NCBI GenBank assembly: GCA_029891345.1
Contig: CM056998.1
Span: 174,850,239-174,914,238, forward strand
Length of the DNA: 64,000 nt
Direction of reading: 5' to 3'
From: Dryococelus australis
Lineage: Eukaryota; Arthropoda; Insecta; Phasmatodea; Phasmatidae
Below, in pieces: positions 11,452-23,886 of the stretch; within the stretch, counting starts at the first letter, position 1; each line of letters opens with the position of its first letter. The position numbers and the translations under genes are program-made. Under the pieces are notes generated by a model that saw nothing but the letters and a program-made list of their open reading frames with translations, did not search any database and was not told the origin of the DNA.

Positions 11452-12306
11452 TACACTGTTTGTGAAAAATGCATCACCAAGAAGGATACATGTGATTGAA
11501 ATTAACTTTATACCACAGATTAGGTATGTGACAATACCTAAATGATTAGGATTACAGTGCAGTACATGATCTCTGTCCTTGAGAATTCAGTATGTTGTGA
11601 AGCCCCCACGTGCTGCAATCAGAGCCCCTAAATGTTGTGGCATGGAATCAAAGAGGACATGGATATGTTCTTGGGAAATATCCCACCACGCGGCTTGTTT
11701 GCCAGTCCACAAAGCATCAACAGGAGTCGAGACCAGCCCACAGAAGACAGCGTCAAAACATCGACGCGGACAGGTCCACATCCGTTGCAGTACTCCAGTG
11801 TCGAGCCAACACTGTGGATGAGGCTGTACTGTCTGTTACAGCAATGTGGACAAGATGGTGGTCATCTGGTGCTGTGGTCACATTGTGTGGACCAGTACCC
11901 GCTCGTCGCTGCATACGAACCTCTTCAATCCACTGGTTCCACACACGCATCACTGTCGTAGCAGCATGCCCTGTATGAGCCGAAATGTCACGGTATGACA
12001 AACCCGTTTCCTGGGGACCAGTCATTCTGCCCCGTTGAGACTCACTCACATGCTGATATGGCGCCCTTTGATGTCGACGAGGCATAATGGCACTTGCTTT
12101 CACTTTGTTTGATGGTTATTCGCTGACTGAGTTTGGCGTAACACTTACCTTTCCAGTGACACAAGAGAGGGAATTGCTGGGCCTATGTGTATGCTATCTC
12201 TCTGCAATTGTAATCACTTTTTGCTGGTACACTGTTCTACACATCCCCCAAGTTTGGATTCATTCTGGCCTTTTCTGGGTGTTGCAATTTTCACAACAAT
12301 AGTGTA
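11452..12306 (-). mobile_element. Internally deleted Tc1-like transposon
   Basis: About 855 bp, ending in TA dinucleotides. The right end, read on the minus strand, starts TACACTATTGTTGTGAAAA; the left end starts TACACTGTTTGTGAAAAA, giving imperfect inverted repeats. The minus-strand frame 12103-11753 encodes the transposase N-terminus (MPRRHQRAPYQHVS start, helix-turn-helix, ATTVMRVWNQWIEE). It runs into the C-terminus (VLFDSMPQHLGALIAARGG, near 11660-11590) after a large internal deletion. The DDE catalytic core is missing, so this is a non-autonomous relic. Confidence 0.82.
11587..12084 (-). pseudogene. Tc1-like transposase, catalytic core deleted
   Basis: The N-terminal DNA-binding domain (paired-like helix-turn-helix, about residues 1-110 from the MPRRHQ start at about 12084) is joined near 11755 to the last 45 or so residues of the protein. 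A frameshift at the join puts the C-terminal part in another frame. Both termini match the same Tc1-type family, so the simplest origin is one internal deletion of roughly 600-700 bases from a complete gene; that length is inferred from the usual 330-350-residue transposase. Confidence 0.8.
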
Positions 12307-13479
12307 GTTACTCCGCATGTGTACGTGTGTGCATGCATGCATGTGTGTGTGCGTCAAAATTATTGGCATGTTAATATCTAAATAATAGTATTGTATATCT
12401 TTTTACATTTCACGCTGTTACATATTCATTGCCTTCTGTCAGTAGTACGAAAACATTAAATGCAGTAAATATTTAACATTGTAAAAAGGCGTAGGAGAAT
12501 ATTACTTAGATTTTAATGAGTTGAAAATCTCAATATGCACTCTGGAAAACTAGTTGTGATGACAAGTTAAAAATTAGAAGACATCAGTGTACCATTTCAC
12601 TTACTTCTTGCTATTGTAACTATGTTATGTACCAAACCATCCTTGATAAAGACCAGGACAATAAGTAATTATCACATAAGCAATTAAAACTGATGCAGCA
12701 AATTAGGATGTTCAAGGAAGATTTTACAAAAACCAAGAACAATGCCAGTTTCAAAAAATCATGTTAACCTTTTGTGAAGAAGTCGACTTATTCCAAATCG
12801 ACTTTGTAATTTTTTTTCAACTATGTGTCAGTATCAGTATTGCATTCTGTCCTCACGAAACCCCAATCTTTATTACATATGTTTTACATTCAGATATGCA
12901 CGATGAAGGCCATTTTAAAACTGCACATATTTACGAGTTCAAAATTCGGACATGGTGTTTACATTGCACAAAATAATATCAATTGCGAAATTTTTACACA
13001 GATTTAGATATGAAAATAGACTGTGTGACATTTTCTCTGAACAAGTCTGTTCCTTTAGCAAAGACCCATATGCTTTCCACAAAATCAGACCCTCACTGTC
13101 ACGTTGACATCTAGCCTGAGTACATTATGTCATTTGGTAGGTTTGAATGACTTATAATGTAAATACTGATGAGCCAGCACTCATTCGGACTAAAGAGAAC
13201 ACTGTGGCCGAACATGTTATAAAATATTTTGAGCAACAATTGTTGTGATTTATTAATTAGTGAATATCTTTTAATATTGTACTTAGTTGTAATTGTTTGT
13301 GGACAGCTGTATTTATCATATTGATGCCTGACACTTTTCTAACACTGGTGATTTGATTCAGCTCCATCCTACACATAGCTCTTCTTGTGAGTTTAGAAAT
13401 TTGCATTACAGTTTGTCTCGGTAATTAAGAAATTGTTTTATCTTCTGTGTAGGATGGATATCCTGACTAGTGTAGATTT

Positions 13480-16140
13480 TTTTATTCACCGGCCCACCGT
13501 AACAATGCTTAACGGCAAAGAAATATTTTATCCCCCGCTAGATAGCAATACTAATAGAATTTTAGTTTTGTTGTTTTGTCTTTGCACCCCCTCCTCCAGC
13601 CAGCCGGTGACGTCACATTGGCAAGTCATGCATTTGCTACCCACAGTTCAGCAACCACCCCTCACCCTCAAGATGCCAGCCAATTAGCATCGGGCAGCAA
13701 CCCTCGAATGAGTATAAAAGGAGCGACAGTTTTCAACAACGGATCAGTCTTCAGCAGTGATGTTAGACATACCATTTCCATGGTACTTCTACCATGTACG
13801 TGTGTACCATGTACCACGACGAGGTTGTCATGGTAAGCAAATGTACCATAATCTAACTACAATAAAAGTATGCAGTCAATGATTCAAAAAGTATAATAGA
13901 AGATAATCAGTTTCTAGCTTGCAAATTAAGGTTTATTTTTGGAGGCTTTCCGAATAAGCTATTGAGATTGAAATGAATCAATATTGTTTGGGTTTCTGGC
14001 AATGTTCCATTGTTCCCTTTTAGTTTGTGAGTCCGTGGTTTATTGTTGTCAGTCAGGTTGTGATGTTCTGTATTATGTACGGGTAATTTGGCCTATTTTA
14101 CTTAACAAACACATTCCATTGCTGTGGAGGCAGGGTTTGTCATATTTCATAAAGGTAGAATGATTATTTTGTGATTTAAAAACCACGTATTTTTCAGTTA
14201 TTTTTTTAAATTCAAATATTTCATTTGTATTTGATTTCATTAGTGTAACATTCAAACAACTGTTGCATAGTAAAAAAAATTGTGATTTAACGCATTTGTT
14301 AGACATGTACCATAATTTTGTGCCAGTGTACCATTATTTTTAATGCCCCATACCATTGTAGAGCAATGATGATATAACATCCCTGGTCTTCAGTTCCCTC
14401 CCCCTGGAGAGCTGACCAGCCTGAACAACCAATCTTCAGAACTCCAGCACTTGTTGCTTGGATCTGACCAACCTGTGCTCTTCAGCTGCCTAGCACTCGT
14501 TGCTCAGACCAGCCCATATCCCCTAGCCTTTTGCATTCCAGCACACGTTGCTCGGAACCATTAAGAGTAGTCTGATCACTCGACCCTTAATGTTAGTCAG
14601 GTGTGTTTCTTTGCAACAGACCATGCTAACCCCACCCCCTTATTCTGCACAGACGTGTCAGAACAAAGGGAATTCCTTCCTTCAGTCCTTCCTAGGACTA
14701 ATCCTGCCCTACCCCTGCTTAGTTTTCCTAGCGCCAGTATTCAAGCGTACGTTGATGCATATGGAGACTACCAGGCTTAATGGCAGAATAATCAGCATAG
14801 TGTTCACTCGATACCACGCACCCCAGTTTTTTACACCGGATACCTCTACCAGTTTAACCATGTACTTTAGCTTCCCGGCGATAACTCATGCTGACGCAGG
14901 AGATAGAGTACGTCATCACTTGTGTTTCCCGTAAAATGGAAATAGACGTGCTAAGCTCAAACCTTTGGATTCCGCATTCTTGTAGACCTAGCACCTTGCT
15001 CCCAGTTAACTCCATATGGGAAGGGAACACAGGTGATCCCGGGAAAGTATCCAGGCGAGCCAACACACCATATTTCATTACCCATAAACACCTAGCTTGG
15101 CCACCCTTCCTGTCTACCATGTGGATCAAATGGGGAAGCCACACAGGTACACTGCCTCTACGCCAGCTTGTTAGCTTGGTGTTTGTGTCTCTTTCCACTG
15201 CACATCCATGCCAAGAAAGACAGGCGTCCCCCGAGTTGGGAAGACTTGGCCAGAGCAACACCCACGTGAGTGACTTAAACGGTACGGCCCGACTTCCAGT
15301 GCATACTGCACATCTGCGCCAGGTGCTGGAATAGGGTGTCCATCTCATCAACGCCCCTCACATGGTCCAACACATAAAGTGAAGAGCAAGGAGCCTGCCT
15401 TCCTTCTCATGTACGAGAAGGGTGTTTTGTGTGAGTCCTGATTACCTATTCCAGACGGCGAGGTCTGAAGGAAAGGGTGAAGCAGACATTACTTGCTTCT
15501 GGCTGCCTGCATGAGTAATTCCCTGCCCTTGTCTCTTCAATAGCCAAGCTCAGCCCCAGGGAACAGGCCCAGGCCTTGAGGCATCTGCAAGATATAGTGG
15601 CTGAGATACTAAAGGACTTGTTCGCCGACTCAGTTCGAACCGGCCTGGAAGAACACCTGTGGTGGGTCAATAAACACCTCAACCAACCAGATCAGCCTCG
15701 AACCCCGGCTATTGCTTATCTGATGCCAGCAGTCCTTCGGCCAGCACCTTGGCCCACACCACCATTCAGACCTGCAGTACCTCCACCAATCTAACACTCA
15801 ACCTATTGTTAAACGCACACCTGTTGAGTTCCGTCGCCCATGTTTCATACACAAGGGAGTAGCCTCTAAGCGAAAGATTGTGCTTTCTGAACTCAACTTT
15901 GTGCTCTGCCGGCAAGCAACCAGGCCAGTCCTGTACAATGGACAAGCACCAGTGCCCCATCAGAAATAGAACCCTCCAGGGAATAGGAGCGCTCGGTCTA
16001 GCTCCTGGACAAAACGGACCGGGTCTAGCTCCTGGACAAAGTGGACTGCGGCTCCAAGATGTCTGAGTATTTACTCCTGGATACGTCACGCGTCATTATG
16101 TATTCCTTTCCATTTGACGTATGCCAGTTACTGTATTCAT
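13480..16140. other. Unclassified, possibly retroelement-derived block
   Basis: This block begins with an LTR-promoter-like segment: a CRE-type TGACGTCA near 13608 and a TATAAAAGGAGCG box at 13722-13734. An AT-rich insertion (13766-14361) splits it. It then continues as GC-rich sequence with overlapping frames on both strands: 14548-14934 and 14888-15334 plus, and 14854-15351 minus, 165 codons. A proline-rich frame (15576-15794) and a small tandem duplication of GTCTAGCTCCTGGACAAA (about 15997 and 16023) follow. None of the translations resembles a protein I know. It could be a decayed LTR element or an unknown repeat family. Confidence 0.3.
13753..14374. mobile_element. Probable nested AT-rich insertion
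   Basis: The segment is flanked by near-identical 13-base direct repeats: AGCAGTGATGTTA (13753-13765) and AGCAATGATGATA (14362-14374), with 11 of 13 bases equal. Its interior is much richer in AT than the sequence on either side, and the flanks read naturally as one promoter-like unit if it is removed. Several ACCATG/GGTAC motifs sit near both ends. No coding capacity was seen. Element class unknown. Confidence 0.4.
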
Positions 16141-16448
16141 TTAATTTGTATTTAGTTATTAAATAAAATAACATGTAAATGAATTAATGCATTTATTATG
16201 CAAAAACACTTTAATGTTAAGTGGACAAGGGCCCGCCAATTACAAGTTACACCAGTGTATCAAATAACTGTTATCTCTCTGTCTACCAAGGAATGGATGA
16301 TGGTAGTAATTTAGGACCAGAGATATTAAAAAGCATATGTGTAGTGTAATTCCTGGAATGATGGAGCAATAATTAAAAAGTCTCTACTGTGTGAAGCACA
16401 GCATGAAGTTATTGCAGATGCAGTGTAATATACATGAGAATGACTTAC

Positions 16449-16528
16449 GGGTCCACCACACTTTGGTCTAGAAGATCTATCTTGTTCTCGACAAGAACTG
16501 TAGGAATTTCTCCGCACTCATCCTCCAC
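16449..16528 (-). CDS. Rab23: Rab23 small GTPase, G4 (NKID) exon
   Basis: An 80-base minus-strand exon, too short for ordinary ORF finding. It reads VEDECGEIPTVLVENKIDLL and then DQSVVD plus two bases. NKID is the G4 guanine-specificity motif of Ras-like GTPases. The residue before it is E, where most Rab23 proteins that I know have Q. The acceptor is CATGTGCAG before 16528 and the donor GTAAGT after 16449. The exon starts in phase 0 after the exon at 36152-35990. It ends with CC, which completes a proline codon with the G at 7523. The perfect phase match on both sides is strong support for a real, spliced gene. Confidence 0.93.
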
Positions 16529-17924
16529 CTGCACATGCACAGCATACATAAAAACTGAAATACACCAGTTGTTAATGCTAGTTCTTCACAAACATTAGTT
16601 ACCACATGAGGCAAGATGCTAAATTTACTCACTTGTTATGTAAACACAATGATATATGCCAGCATTTCCCAAACATTTTTTCCTGTGACCCGGTTATTTT
16701 TAGGATCCTTTTTCATGACCCACTAAAAACACATTGCCTATTTCTCCCGTGCCATGCCACCCCGCATCACTTTGACAGTTATGATATTCTGAGGCGCAGG
16801 TGAGGCGACCCTGCAAAATTTATTTGTGACCTGGTACTGGGTCGCAACCCACCATTTGGGAAAAGCTGATATATACTGTTCACAGTAAACTGCAATTTTG
16901 AGAGCCCTGCTTAAGATCTATATGCATGTGCATTGTGTATTCTTCCACCATATGGAAAATTATTATAGTCCACGCACCATGTCTAGGCAGATGGACTCCA
17001 TAATAAACTAAGGAGTCTGTTCACCTAGGCGTGCGTAGACTATAACACTGCCATGGCCTTGTTCACTCATGTCAATCAAGTGAAACAGTAATATAATTAG
17101 AAAAGTAAATGTTTTACAAATTTGCTAATTCTTACACCTGTACCTATGCATTTCAAAAATAAAAGCAATCATTTAAGTATTTACAAATGTTTACCTACAA
17201 TAATACATGGAACTAATTTTCCTCTGTTATCAACATTACTGGGTCCATGTCATGTGTACCCATTAAAATGTATGCAGGTATGGGCAGTGATTCCAGAAGT
17301 GCTAAGCTAACAGTGAACAGCCCATAAAATGCATTAACCTAACCATTGTATTAATTCAACCCATCCAAAACAGTCCAAGTGACTGTTCAATATGAAAATT
17401 GTCTGGATTACAGTTTTCAATTCCTGAAATATATTACCAAAAAAAACAGTAAGAAACACATGTTCACCTAAACTGAATTCCTTATTAACATTCACTCTGA
17501 CCAAAAAATTTTATATTCTATGGTAAGAATTTTATACTGTCATACCACCATGTCCCATACAGCTGGCTCTTCAGAACCTATTAAGACAGCAGTTTGACCC
17601 AGTGCTGTGAAATGCTAACAATTTTCCACTGAACATGAACCCTCAAGTGACATTTCCTGGTGTCAAGGTTTTCTCCGGTAGCTACAGTTTCCTCACCCAT
17701 CTTCACTGTGAAGTATCTTCAGCCTAATTTTATATCATCACCTGAACACATACAGGTCTGCCCCTCCACTTAGAGCCACCCAGATTCTTTAATGTCATAC
17801 CAACTCATTTTTCTTTTATACCTACAGATTCAACTGACCATTTTAACTGAACTCACTGACATGGGAAAACAGTATAATGACTGCATAAGTATTCATCTAT
17901 TCCACAAATGGGATCCCCCTCCCC

Positions 17925-17998
17925 GTGCCACACTGCACCATTTCTGGTTTGAACTCATGACCTCCAGATGATGAGTAGCCAAGTTACCACAAAACTAT
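17925..17998 (-). repeat. tRNA-derived SINE-like head
   Basis: On the minus strand a box-A-like TGGTAACTTGGC is followed about 30 bases later by a box-B-like GAGTTCAAACC. This is the internal RNA polymerase III promoter layout of tRNA-derived SINEs. It does not fold into a convincing tRNA, and no clear tail or target duplication was found. Confidence 0.4.
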
Positions 17999-18194
17999 AA
18001 ACTCGCAGCTCAATTATGCAACTGGTGGGATGCTTGTAGCAGTAAGGTAGTTTAAAACTTTTCCATGGGTAAAAACACCCACTTTAACATTTTAAAACAC
18101 AAGCAGAGTACTGTATTATAGGCATTGTGAAATACAGTCATTTGTAAAAACGAATTTATCACCATGAACCAATCACACGAGTACAACGAAGGTC

Positions 18195-21100
18195 GCAACA
18201 CAGTACCGACATAACCCGGCATGTGTCCCACTTGCATTTTATGTAGTTTGCTTGCATGGATGAACCACAAGGGAGCATACATGCCCCTCCAACATTCATA
18301 GCTGTAATACACACTGCAGTGTCAGCAACACAGTACCGACATAGACCGGCATGTGTCCCACTTGCATTTTATGTAGTTTGCTTGCATGGATGAACCACAA
18401 GGGAGCATACATGACCCTCCAACATTCATAGCTGTAATACACACTGCAGTGTCAGCAACACAGTACCGACATAGCCCGGCATGTGTCATACTTGCATTTT
18501 ATGTAGTTTGCTTGCATGGATGAACCACAAGGGAGCATACATGACCCTCCAACATTCATAGCTGTAATACACACTGCAGTGTCAGCAACACAGTACCGAC
18601 ATAGCCCGGCATGTGTCCCACTTGCATTTTATGTAGTTTCCTTGCATGGATGAACCACTAGGGAGCATACATGCCCCTCCAACATTCATAGCTGTAATAC
18701 ACACTGCAGTGTCAGCAACACAGTACCGACATAGCCCGGCATGTGTCCCACTTGCATTTTATGTAGTTTACTTGCATGGATGAACCACTAGGGAGCATAC
18801 ATGCCCCTCCAACATTCATAGCTGTAATACACACTGCAGTGTCAGCAACACAGTACCGACATAGCCCGGCATGTGTCCCACTTGCATTTTATGTAGTTTG
18901 CTTGCATGGATAAACCACAAGGGAGCATACATGACCCTCCAACATTCATAGCTGTAATACACACTGCAGTGTCAGCAACACAGTACCGACATAGCCCGGC
19001 ATGTGTCTCACTTGCATTTTATGTAGTTTGCTTGCATGGATGAACCACTAGGGAGCATACATGCCCCTCCAACATTCATAGCTGTAATACACACTGCAGT
19101 GTCAGCAACACAGTACCGACATAGCCCGGCATGTGTCCCACTTGCATTTTATGTAGTTTGCTTGCATGGATGAACCACTAGGGAGCATACATGACCCTCC
19201 AACATTCATAGCTGTAATACACACTGCAGTGTCAGCAAAACAGTACCGACATAGCCCGGCATGTGTCCCACTTGCATTTTATGTAGTTTCCTTGCATGGA
19301 TGAACCACTAGGGAGCATACATGCCCCTCCAACATTCATAGCTGTAATACACACTGCAGTGTCAGCAACACAGTACCGACATAGCCCGGCATGTGTCCCA
19401 CTTGCATTTTATGTAGTTTACTTGCATGGATGAACCACTAGGGAGCATACATGCCCTCCAACATTCATAGCTGTAATACACACTGCAATGTCAGCAACAC
19501 AGTACCGACATAGCCCGGCATGTGTCCCACTGCATTTTATGTAGTTTGCTTGCATGGATGAACCACTAGGAGCATACATGCCCCTCCAACATTCATAGCT
19601 GTAATACACACTGCAGTGTCAGCAACACAGTACCGACATAGCCCGGCATGTGTCCCACTGCATTTTATGTAGTTTGCTTGCATGGATGAACCACTAGGGA
19701 GCATACATGCCCCTCCAACATTCATAGCTGTAATACACACTGCAGTGTCAGCAACACAGTACCGACATAGCCCGGCATGTGTCCCACTTGCATTTTATGT
19801 AGTTTGCTTGCATGGATGAACCACTAGGGAGCATACATGCCCCTCCAACATTCATAGCTGTAATACACACTGCAGTGTCAGCAACACAGTACCGACATAG
19901 CCCGGCATGTGTCCCACTTGCATTTTATGTAGTTTGCTTGCATGGATGAACCACTAGGGAGCATACATGCCCTCCAACATTCATAGCTGTAATACACACT
20001 GCAGTGTCAGCAACACAGTACCGACATAGCCGGCATGTGTCCCACTTGCATTTTATGTAGTTTCTTGCATGGATGAACCACTAGGGAGCATACATGCCCT
20101 CCAACATTCATAGCTGTAATACACACTGCAGTGTCAGCAACACAGTACCGACATAGCCCGGCATGTGTCCCACTTGCATTTTATGTAGTTTCCTTGCATG
20201 GATGAACCACTAGGGAGCATACATGCCCTCCAACATTCATAGCTGTAATACACACTGCAGTGTCAGCAACACAGTACCGACATAGCCCGGCATGTGTCCC
20301 ACTTGCATTTTATGTAGTTTGCTTGCATGGATGAACCACTAGGGAGCATACATGCCCCTCCAACATTCATAGCTGTAATACACACTGCAGTGTCAGCAAC
20401 ACAGTACCGACATAGCCCGGCATGTGTCCCACTTGCATTTTATGTAGTTTGCTTGCATGGATGAACCACTAGGGAGCATACATGCCCTCCAACATTCATA
20501 GCTGTAATACACACTGCAGTGTCAGCAACACAGTACCGACATAGCCCGGCATGTGTCCCACTTGCATTTTATGTAGTTTGCTTGCATGGATGAACCACTA
20601 GGGAGCATACATGCCCCTCCAACATTCATAGCTGTAATACACACTGCAAGTGTCAGCAACACAGTACCGACATAGCCGGCATGTGTCCCACTTGCATTTT
20701 ATGTAGTTTGCTTGCATGGATGAACCACTAGGGAGCATACATGCCCCTCCAACATTCATAGCTGTAATACACACTGCAGTGTCAGCAACACAGTACCGAC
20801 ATAGCCCGGCATGTGTCCCACTTGCATTTTATGTAGTTTGCTTGCATGGATGAACCACTAGGGAGCATACATGCCCCTCCAACATTCATAGCTGTAATAC
20901 ACACTGCAGTGTCAGCAAACAGTACCGACATAGCCCGGCATGTGTCCCACTTGCATTTTATGTAGTTTGCTTGCATGGATGAACCACTAGGGAGCATACA
21001 TGCCCTCCAACATTCATAGCTGTAATACACACTGCAGTGTCAGCAACACAGTACCGACATAGCCCGGCATGTGTCCCACTTGCATTTTATGTAGTTTGCT

Positions 21101-23886
21101 TGCATGGATGAACCACTAGGGAGCATACATGCCCTCCAACATTCATAGCTGTAATACACACTGCAGTGTCAGCAACACAGTACCGACATAGCCCGGCATG
21201 TGTCCCACTTGCATTTTATGTAGTTTGCTTGCATGGATGAACCACTAGGGAGCATACATGCCCCTCCAACATTCATAGCTGTAATACACACTGAAATGTC
21301 AGCAACACAGTACCGACATAGCCCGGCATGTGTCCCACTTGCATTTTATGTAGTTTGCTTGCATGGATGAACCACTAGGGAGCATACATGCCCCTCAACA
21401 TTCATAGCTGTAATACACACTGCATGTCAGCAACACGTACGAATAGCCGGCATGTGTCCCACTTGCATTTTATGTAGTTTGCTTGCATGGATGAACCACT
21501 AGGGAGCATACATGCCCCTCCAACATTCATAGCTGTAATACACACTGCAGTGTCAGCAACACAGTACCGACATAGCCCGGCATGTGTCCCACTTGCATTT
21601 TATGTAGTTTGCTTGCATGGATGAACCACTAGGGAGCATACATGCCCCTCCAACATTCATAGCTGTAATACACACTGCAGTGTCAGCAACACAGTACCGA
21701 CATAGCCCGGCATGTGTCCCACTTGCATTTTATGTAGTTTGCTTGCATGGATGAACACACTAGGGAGCATACATGCCCTCCAACATTCATAGCTGTAATA
21801 CACACTGCAGTGTCAGCAACACAGTACCGACATAGCCCGGCATGTGTCCCACTTGCATTTTATGTAGTTTGCTTGCATGGATGAACCACTAGGGAGCATA
21901 CATGCCCTCCAACATTCATAGCTGTAATACACACTGCATGTCAGCAACACAGTACCGACATAGCCCGGCATGTGTCCCACTTGCATTTTATGTAGTTTCT
22001 TGCATGGATGAACCACTAGGGAGCATACATGCCCCTCCAACATTCATAGCTGTAATACACACTGCAGTGTCAGCAACACAGTACCGACATAGCCCGGCAT
22101 GTGTCCCACTTGCATTTTATGTAGTTTGCTTGCATGGATGAACCACTAGGGAGCATACATGCCCCTCCAACATTCATAGCTGTAATACACACTGCAGTGT
22201 CAGCAACACAGTACCGACATAGCCGGCATGTGTCCCACTTGCATTTTATGTAGTTTGCTTGCATGGATGAACCACTAGGGAGCATACATGCCCCTCCAAC
22301 ATTCATAGCTGTAATACACACTGCAGTGTCAGCAACACAGTACCGACATAGCCGGCATGTGTCCCACTTGCATTTTATGTAGTTTGCTTGCATGGATGAA
22401 CCACTAGGGAGCATACATGCCCCTCCAACATTCATAGCTGTAATACACACTGCAGTGTCAGCAACACAGTACCGACATAGCCCGGATGTGTCCCACTTGC
22501 ATTTTATGTAGTTTGCTTGCATGGATGAACCACTAGGGAGCATACATGACCCTCCAACATTCATAGCTGTAATACACACTGCAGTGTCAGCAACACAGTA
22601 CCGACATAGCCCGGCATGTGTCCCACTTGCATTTTATGTAGTTTGCTTGCATGGATGAACCACTAGGGAGCATACATGACCCTCCAACATTCATAGCTGT
22701 AATACACACTGCAGTGTCAGCAACACAGTACCGGCATGTGTCCCACTTGCATTTTATGTAGATTGCTTGCATGGATGAACCACAAGGGAGCATACATGCC
22801 CCTCCAACATTCATAGCTGTAATACACACTGCAGTGTCAGCAACACAGTACCGACATAGCCCGGCATGTGTCCCACTTGCATTTTATGTAGTTTGCTTGC
22901 ATGGATGAACCACTAGGTAGCATACATGCCCCTCCAACATTCATAGCTGTAATACACACTGCAGTGTCAGCAACACAGTACCGACATAGCCCGGCATGTG
23001 TCCCACTTGCATTTTATGTAGTTTGCTTGCATGGATGAACCACTAGGGAGCATACATGACCCTCCAACATTCATAGCTGTAATACACACTGCAATGTCAG
23101 CAACACAGTACCGACATAGCCCGGCATGGGGCCACTTGCATTTTATGTAGTTTGCTTGCATGGATGAACCACTAGGTAGCATACATGCCCCTCCAACATT
23201 CATAGCTTTAATACACACTGCAATGTCAGCAACACAGTACCGACATAGCCCGGCATGTGTCCCACCTGCATTTTATGTAGTTTCCTTGCATGGATGAACC
23301 ACTAGGGAGCATACATGCCCCTTCAACATTCATAGCTGTAATACACACTGCAGTGTCAGCAACACAGTACCGACATAGCCCGGCATGTGTCCCACTTGCA
23401 TTTTATGTAGTTTGCTTGCATGGATGAACCACAAGGGAGCATACATGACCCTCCAACATTCATAGCTGTAATACACACTGCAGTGTCAGCAACACAGTAC
23501 CGACATAGCCCGGCATGTGTCCCACTTGCATTTTATGTAGTTTGCTTGCATGGATGAACCACTAGGGAGCATACATGCCCGTTCAACATTCATAGCTGTA
23601 ATACACACTGCAGTGTCAGCAACACAGTACCGACATAGCCCGGCATGTGTCCCACCTGCATTTTATGTAGTTTCCTTGCATGGATGAACCACTAGGGAGC
23701 ATACATGCCCCTTCAACATTCATAGCTGTAATACACACTGCAGTGTCAGCAACACAGTACCGACATAGCCCGGCATGTGTGCCACTTGCATTTTATGTAG
23801 TTTGCTTGCATGGATGAACCACTAGGGAGCATACATGCCCCTTCAACATTCATAGCTGTAATACACACTGCAGTGTCAGCAACACA
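18195..23886. repeat. 130-bp tandem satellite array, about 44 copies
   Basis: A monomer of 130 bp repeats head to tail for 5.7 kb, with GCAACACAGTACCGACATAG taken as the start of each unit. Outer copies (18.2-19.4 and 22.5-23.9 kb) differ by substitutions, such as CACTAGGG or CACAAGGG and ATGCCCC or ATGACCC. Central copies are almost identical and differ mostly by one-base deletions in short runs. One copy near 22730 lacks 10 bases. Every unit carries the perfect 12-bp palindrome ACACTGCAGTGT with a PstI site. The unit can also be phased to start CAGTGT and end ACACTG. The array lies wholly inside a Rab23 intron. It has no spacers, so it is not CRISPR-like, and it has no coding capacity. Confidence 0.97.

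Larger units (their letters stand above)
7524..16448 (-). other. Rab23: Rab23 intron (about 8.9 kb)
   Basis: Bounded by the donor GTAAGT just below 16449 and the acceptor TGCGCAG above 7523; both splice sites and the codon phase agree. It contains the unclassified repeats at 7.9-10.1 and 13.5-16.1 kb and a deleted Tc1-like element at 11.45-12.3 kb. Between 10150-11450 and 12307-13480 I see only AT-rich non-coding sequence, apart from the dispersed repeat at 10985-11120. Confidence 0.85.

Noticed and set aside
18195-23886. Regular repeats suggesting a CRISPR array or a repeat protein (minus-strand frames with CITAMNVGG-type units)
   Set aside because: Units are contiguous with no unique spacers, and the frames stay open only where one-base deletions change 130 to 129. 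The setting is a eukaryotic intron.
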